From Tenacibaculum sp. (lineage in GTDB: Bacteria > Bacteroidota > Bacteroidia > Flavobacteriales > Flavobacteriaceae): 64,000 nucleotides of DNA. This document shows positions 60,703-64,000 of this stretch, in pieces. A program made the position numbers and the translations under genes. The stretch's first letter is position 1. Every line of letters starts with the position of its first letter. The notes beneath the pieces are model-generated. The model did not search any database, was not told the origin of the DNA, and worked only from the letters and a program-made list of their open reading frames with translations. Location of the stretch: assembly GCA_022448525.1 (NCBI GenBank), contig JAKVCX010000005.1:325540-389539 (forward strand), given 5' to 3'.

Positions 60703-61640
60703 TAAGATGTTAATTTCAATAACTTGTCGTTAGCATTCATATACAGGTAGCTGTATTTTTTTGCCCCGCCAAGATACGAAAAATCAGAACGTAATTCTCT
60801 ATAGTAGTTAATTTGATTATTAAGAAGTTGAATACCGTCTTCACTAAGTTTAACTGGATTTAATGAAGAAAATAAATTTTTCAGCTCTTTTATCTTGTTT
60901 TTGTATTGAATATCACCGAAGCCGTAAACTTCTTGTTCTGTAAGTAATTTTCTTACAAGTTCATTTTCAGATTTTAAATCTGTTTGAAAAGCAGCTTGAA
61001 GTATGTTGTTTTCAATTTTATTTAAACCATTTTCTACTGAAGGAAAGCGTTTAAGATGTGCATTAATAGCATCCGATAAGTAAATGAAAGGAGAAGAAGG
61101 ATTGAATTTATGAACGGTTTCTAATCGTAATGGACTGTCAGAACAGTATAATTGCCATATATAATCGGCATATTCAATATCATCTTGTGAAAGTTGAGTT
61201 CTGTTTTGATATAAGTTAATAAGTTCCTCTTTAGATAAATGGCCAAAACCAACTAGTTTATCGTAATTATCAGACGCGCCTGCTTGTACAATGGTGATTT
61301 TTCTTCCTTTTCTATATTTTTTTAACCAACTAACAACGGCCAACATATTTACTTGACAGAATAAATCGTAATCAAACCAAAGTATAATTTCATCTTGATT
61401 TTGTTTACATAAATTTCTGTATTCCTTTAAAGTGAAGTCAATAAAAGTTTTTTTGGTCACTTGATAAACATTGCTAAAGAAATCAAAGCGAGTTTTCCAA
61501 AAATCTTCGCTTCCAACATCTGTTGTTGTTTTTCCCTCACATAACATTTCACGCCAAGTAATAATTTCGCCTTCAATGTTAAGATTATTTAAAATTTCAG
61601 TTGTAACGTCACCGTTTGTAATATGTAAAAAAGAACTCAT
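60702..61640 (-). CDS. DUF1835 domain protein
   Basis: A 312-residue cytoplasmic protein with the DUF1835 domain at its N-terminus (LHITNGDVTTEILNNLNIEG, WREMLCEGKT, then DEIILWFDYDLFCQ). The fold is often compared with a nucleoside or phosphatase-like Rossmann domain; its role is unknown. It leads a three-gene run with the phosphorylase and the binding-protein-like gene. Confidence 0.82.
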   Translation of the reverse strand: MSSFLHITNGDVTTEILNNLNIEGEIITWREMLCEGKTTTDVGSEDFWKTRFDFFSNVYQVTKKTFIDFTLKEYRNLCKQNQDEIILWFDYDLFCQVNMLAVVSWLKKYRKGRKITIVQAGASDNYDKLVGFGHLSKEELINLYQNRTQLSQDDIEYADYIWQLYCSDSPLRLETVHKFNPSSPFIYLSDAINAHLKRFPSVENGLNKIENNILQAAFQTDLKSENELVRKLLTEQEVYGFGDIQYKNKIKELKNLFSSLNPVKLSEDGIQLLNNQINYYRELRSDFSYLGGAKKYSYLYMNANDKLLKLTS

Positions 61641-61679
61641 TTATAGGGACTTAAAAAATAATTTATCAATATTAATAAA

Positions 61680-61711
61680 AAAAACAATACTCTTGCGAAT
61701 ATTGTTTTGTT
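61680..61711 (-). terminator. Terminator, SUI1-like/oxygenase operon
   Basis: AAAACAATA / TATTGTTTT stem with a 10-nt loop and A/T runs, about 100 bp past the stop at 61814 and before the DUF1835 start. Confidence 0.7.
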
Positions 61712-61813
61712 TGTGTTTTATTTTTATTGTTTTGATAAACTTTTTGTTAAAAAAATGGTTTTTAAAAAACAACGCTAAGGCAATTTCTTTAAAGTATTAA
61801 ATAGTTTAAATAT

Positions 61814-62137
61814 TTATCCTCCAACTCTTTTAACCTTAAATCCTTTTTCTTTAAGTATTTCCATGATTTTATCACGATAATCACCTTGAATAATAATGGT
61901 ATCGTCCTTAAAACTACCACCAACAGAAAGTTTTGTTTTAATTTCTTTAGCTAGTTTTTTAAAATCGGAAGTAGCACCATTATAACCATCTATAACCGTA
62001 GTCGGTTTTCCTTTACGTTTTTCATATTTACATAGTAAAGGTTCATCTTGTAACCAAACATCAGGTTTTTCTTCTGCTTTCGGTTCCTCAAATTGATGAT
62101 CGGGAAAAAAGTTTTTAAGTTGATCTTGTAAGTCCAT
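61814..62137 (-). CDS. SUI1/eIF1-like translation factor (YciH family)
   Basis: A 107-residue protein. The C-terminal SUI1 domain (about 35-107) has RKGKPTTVIDGYNG, LAKEIKTKLSVGGSFKDDTI and IIQGDYRDKIMEILKEKGF. In bacteria the family is thought to affect initiation fidelity. It lies 2 bp after the oxygenase gene and likely shares its transcript. Confidence 0.93.
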   Translation of the reverse strand: MDLQDQLKNFFPDHQFEEPKAEEKPDVWLQDEPLLCKYEKRKGKPTTVIDGYNGATSDFKKLAKEIKTKLSVGGSFKDDTIIIQGDYRDKIMEILKEKGFKVKRVGG

Positions 62138-62139
62138 AA

Positions 62140-63087
62140 TTACTTTATTAAACCAAGTTCTCTTAAACGTTCGTTTAAAAAGTCACCCGCTGTAATATCT
62201 TCAAACTGTTTTGGATTATCAGCATCAATACATTCGTCTAATACGTCTAATTTCATTTCAGAAACTGGATGCATAAAGAAAGGAATTGAGTAACGAGAAG
62301 TTCCCCATAATTCTTTTGGCGGATTTACAACTCTATGAATAGTAGATTTTAATTTATTGTTACTATGTCTTGATAACATATCACCAACATTAATCATTAA
62401 TTCATCTGGTTCTGCGATAGCATCAATCCATTCTCCTTCATGATTTTGAACTTGTAATCCCTTACCATGAGCTCCCATTAATAAAGTAATTAAGTTAATA
62501 TCACCATGCGCAGCTGCTCTAACGGCTCCTTTTGGTTCTTCGTGAATAGGAGGGTAGTGTATTGGTCTTAAAATACTATTACCATTAAATATGTATTGAT
62601 CGAAATAAGTTTCTTCTAAACCTAAATGTAATGCTAAAGAACGAAGTACAAATTTTGCAGTTTTCTCTAACATTTTATATGTCTGTTTTCCAACTTCATT
62701 AAATTCAGGAAGTTCTTCTACTGCAACATTTGCTGGATATTCTTCTTCTAACTTTGGGTTGTTTTCAACGTATTGTCCGAAATGCCAAAATTCTTTTAAA
62801 TCTCCTTCCTTTTTTCCTTTTGCACTTTCTTTACCAAAAGAAACATAACCGCGTTGTCCTCCAATTCCTGGAATTTCATATTTCTGTTTCGTTTCTACAG
62901 GTAGCTCAAAAAACTTCTTTATTTGTTCATACAAATTATCTACTAACTCATTATCTAAAAAGTGTCCTTTAAGAGCAACGAATCCAATAGTTTCGTATGC
63001 ATGACCAATTTCATTAATAAATTTTTGCTTTCTACTTTCATCTCCAGACAAAAAGTCTCTCAAATCAACGCTAGGTATTCTATCCAT
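62140..63087 (-). CDS. 2-oxoglutarate/Fe(II) oxygenase, isopenicillin N synthase-like
   Basis: A 315-residue oxygenase. The N-terminal non-haem dioxygenase domain (IPSVDLRDFLSGDESRK) precedes the DSBH core with the iron ligands in AAHGDINLITLL (H, D) and STIHRVVNP (H), and the SRYSIPFF arginine that binds 2-oxoglutarate. Substrate unknown; related enzymes oxidise small metabolites. It precedes the SUI1-like gene by 2 bp. Confidence 0.9.
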   Translation of the reverse strand: MDRIPSVDLRDFLSGDESRKQKFINEIGHAYETIGFVALKGHFLDNELVDNLYEQIKKFFELPVETKQKYEIPGIGGQRGYVSFGKESAKGKKEGDLKEFWHFGQYVENNPKLEEEYPANVAVEELPEFNEVGKQTYKMLEKTAKFVLRSLALHLGLEETYFDQYIFNGNSILRPIHYPPIHEEPKGAVRAAAHGDINLITLLMGAHGKGLQVQNHEGEWIDAIAEPDELMINVGDMLSRHSNNKLKSTIHRVVNPPKELWGTSRYSIPFFMHPVSEMKLDVLDECIDADNPKQFEDITAGDFLNERLRELGLIK

Positions 63088-63148
63088 TGTTAATAAGTTT
63101 GTTTATTACTTAGTGTAAAGGTAGTAAAATAGCAGGTATGCTCGTAAA

Positions 63149-63874
63149 TTATTTATTAACAAAAGGAATTAAGTAGGTCAAAGTATAGTTGTAACCAAAA
63201 CCAGTACTACTATTTAATATGTCATTGAATCCTGGTGCATATAAAGTTTTAAAGCCAAGTTGATCTTCTATTGCTGTGGCAATTTTAAATGATCCACTAA
63301 ATCCAATAAATAAGTTTTTAAATGTCTCTACTTTAATTCCAAAAACAAATTCTAACCATTGTGCAGTTAGTCCTGTTTCAGTCACTGGTGTGTTAACTGG
63401 TGTACTAGGAAAGTAAATTGGAACATTAACATCTCCCGTTGTTACATTTGGATTGTAACTTTCCAAAGTATGATCGAATAATGCGACTCCATATCTTCCT
63501 CCAACATAAATTTCGTTATTCATATCTAGCCAATTATTATATGTATTGTAATTAGCTCCAACTCGAATATAATTTCCTTTAGCGGAAGAGGTCGTAAAAT
63601 CTTCAAATGTAATTTCTTCTTCGTAACCAATTTCCGCAGCTAAATACCATCTGCTTGAAATTCGATAATCTCCTACTATTTCAAGTCCATTATAACTTTT
63701 GTCGAAAAAGCTAAGGCTAGCTTTACTTAAATCAACACCAAGTCTTAAACCATAACCTGTCTTGTAAACTACCGTATCTTTAGGTTGCTCTTTATTGATT
63801 CCTATGTCTTGTGCATTTAATAAGTTAAAACAAAGAACTAAACAGATGCTAATGAAAAATGTTGACGTGCGCAT
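63149..63874 (-). CDS. DUF6048 family outer-membrane-type protein
   Basis: A 241-residue exported protein. Signal peptide 1-21 (ending LNAQ), followed by repeated amphipathic beta strands (TGYGLRLGVDLSKASLSFF, YLAAEIGYEEEI, IRVGANYNTYN) as in small outer-membrane barrels. The assignment to DUF6048 is by pattern and by its usual neighbour DUF6452, whose gene overlaps its start by 26 bp. Confidence 0.82.
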   Translation of the reverse strand: MRTSTFFISICLVLCFNLLNAQDIGINKEQPKDTVVYKTGYGLRLGVDLSKASLSFFDKSYNGLEIVGDYRISSRWYLAAEIGYEEEITFEDFTTSSAKGNYIRVGANYNTYNNWLDMNNEIYVGGRYGVALFDHTLESYNPNVTTGDVNVPIYFPSTPVNTPVTETGLTAQWLEFVFGIKVETFKNLFIGFSGSFKIATAIEDQLGFKTLYAPGFNDILNSSTGFGYNYTLTYLIPFVNK

Positions 63875-64000
63875 TTTCTTGTGAGTTTATTGTTTCTAAA
63901 GTTGTAACTGATAGACTATCAATCCAACCTGTTTTTTCGAATGTTATGTTGTTAAATATAAATCTAAATCCACACGATCTTGAAAGGTATTCCTCTTCTG
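63849..64000 (-). CDS. DUF6452 family protein (3' end, cut by window edge)
   Basis: The last 49 codons of a minus-strand gene, ending at the TAG at 63849. The translation reads LSRSCGFRFIFNNITFEKTG and ends ENAHVNIFH. The CGF and final AHVxIFH-type tail match DUF6452, a small Bacteroidota lipoprotein-like family found beside DUF6048. The frame stays open to the window edge. It overlaps the DUF6048 gene by 26 bp. Confidence 0.78.
   Translation of the reverse strand, partial: EEEYLSRSCGFRFIFNNITFEKTGWIDSLSVTTLETINSQENAHVNIFH

Noticed and set aside
1-64000. CRISPR arrays, tRNA or rRNA genes, transposases and prophage
   Set aside because: I saw no regular direct-repeat array, tRNA cloverleaf, ribosomal RNA segment, transposase motif or phage gene on either strand; a dedicated search would be needed to exclude small remnants.

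Overview
The window looks like chromosomal DNA from a member of the Flavobacteriaceae (Bacteroidota), probably marine. It is AT-rich, and its proteins include a C-terminal type IX secretion sorting domain, BshC of bacillithiol synthesis, a BatA-type membrane protein, DUF3822, DUF6048/DUF6452 and QEGLA-motif families, and LytTR response regulators. A few promoters fit the Bacteroidota -7 consensus TAnnTTTG. I see no tRNA, rRNA, CRISPR array, transposase or prophage. Genus level cannot be decided from this sequence alone.

Layout. 1-858 is the 5' part of uvrA (minus strand, running off the left edge). 984-7286 is an accessory block on the minus strand. In transcription order it holds an unknown 167-aa protein, a TPR sensor kinase, a LytTR response regulator, two small unknown proteins, a choloylglycine-hydrolase-type Ntn hydrolase and an unknown helical 318-aa protein. 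The first and last effector genes carry the same 61-bp leader at about 82% identity, and the block ends in a strong hairpin. 7674-9654 holds an ECF sigma factor with a 47-aa companion, endonuclease III without its iron-sulfur cysteines, and peroxiredoxin Q. 9710-14918 is a minus-strand operon-like run: BatA-like protein, a dihydroorotase homologue lacking the HxH metal motif, a small membrane protein, an esterase and, after a short gap, a fatty-acid-hydroxylase-like enzyme. 15035-25601 holds bshC, a LysM/M23 endopeptidase, a BlaI repressor with an M56-M23 fusion sensor and a clear operator, rsmD, DUF3822, a RecD-like helicase and a secreted PIG-L deacetylase.

25654-38675 holds a LytS/LytTR two-component pair, an alpha/beta hydrolase, a lipoprotein and membrane protein pair, a methyltransferase, a three-gene module with two paralogous lipoproteins flanking a DUF922-like metalloprotease, two Nudix enzymes, a class V aminotransferase, an M42 aminopeptidase and a PlsC-like acyltransferase. 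38754-41588 holds small membrane proteins, a DUF937 protein and a dicarboxylate symporter. 41709-45913 is a five-gene plus-strand operon: GshB-like ATP-grasp ligase, mercaptopyruvate sulfurtransferase, TerB-like protein, N-formylglutamate-amidohydrolase-like protein and QEGLA/MATCAP-type metallopeptidase. 45891-47676 is a tightly coupled minus-strand trio (DCC protein, HAD phosphatase, SMI1/KNR4 protein). 47806-52136 encodes a MacAB-type exporter and 52328-54913 a type IX secretion cargo. The right end is mostly housekeeping: 3-hydroxyacyl-CoA dehydrogenase, Gfo/Idh oxidoreductase, Pcm, a nucleoside phosphorylase/DUF1835/binding-protein cluster, a SUI1-like factor, a 2OG-Fe(II) oxygenase, DUF6048 and the 3' end of DUF6452.

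The two stretches most likely to hold something under-described are the two-component-linked Ntn-hydrolase/unknown-protein block (984-7286) and the ATP-grasp/amidohydrolase/QEGLA operon (41709-45913), which combines a peptide-bond-forming fold with two predicted hydrolases. The functions proposed for both blocks are inferences from family membership and gene order. Three conserved-looking small genes (8316-8459, 58793-58954 and, less surely, 55105-55227) and the partial genes at both edges were read directly from the sequence.
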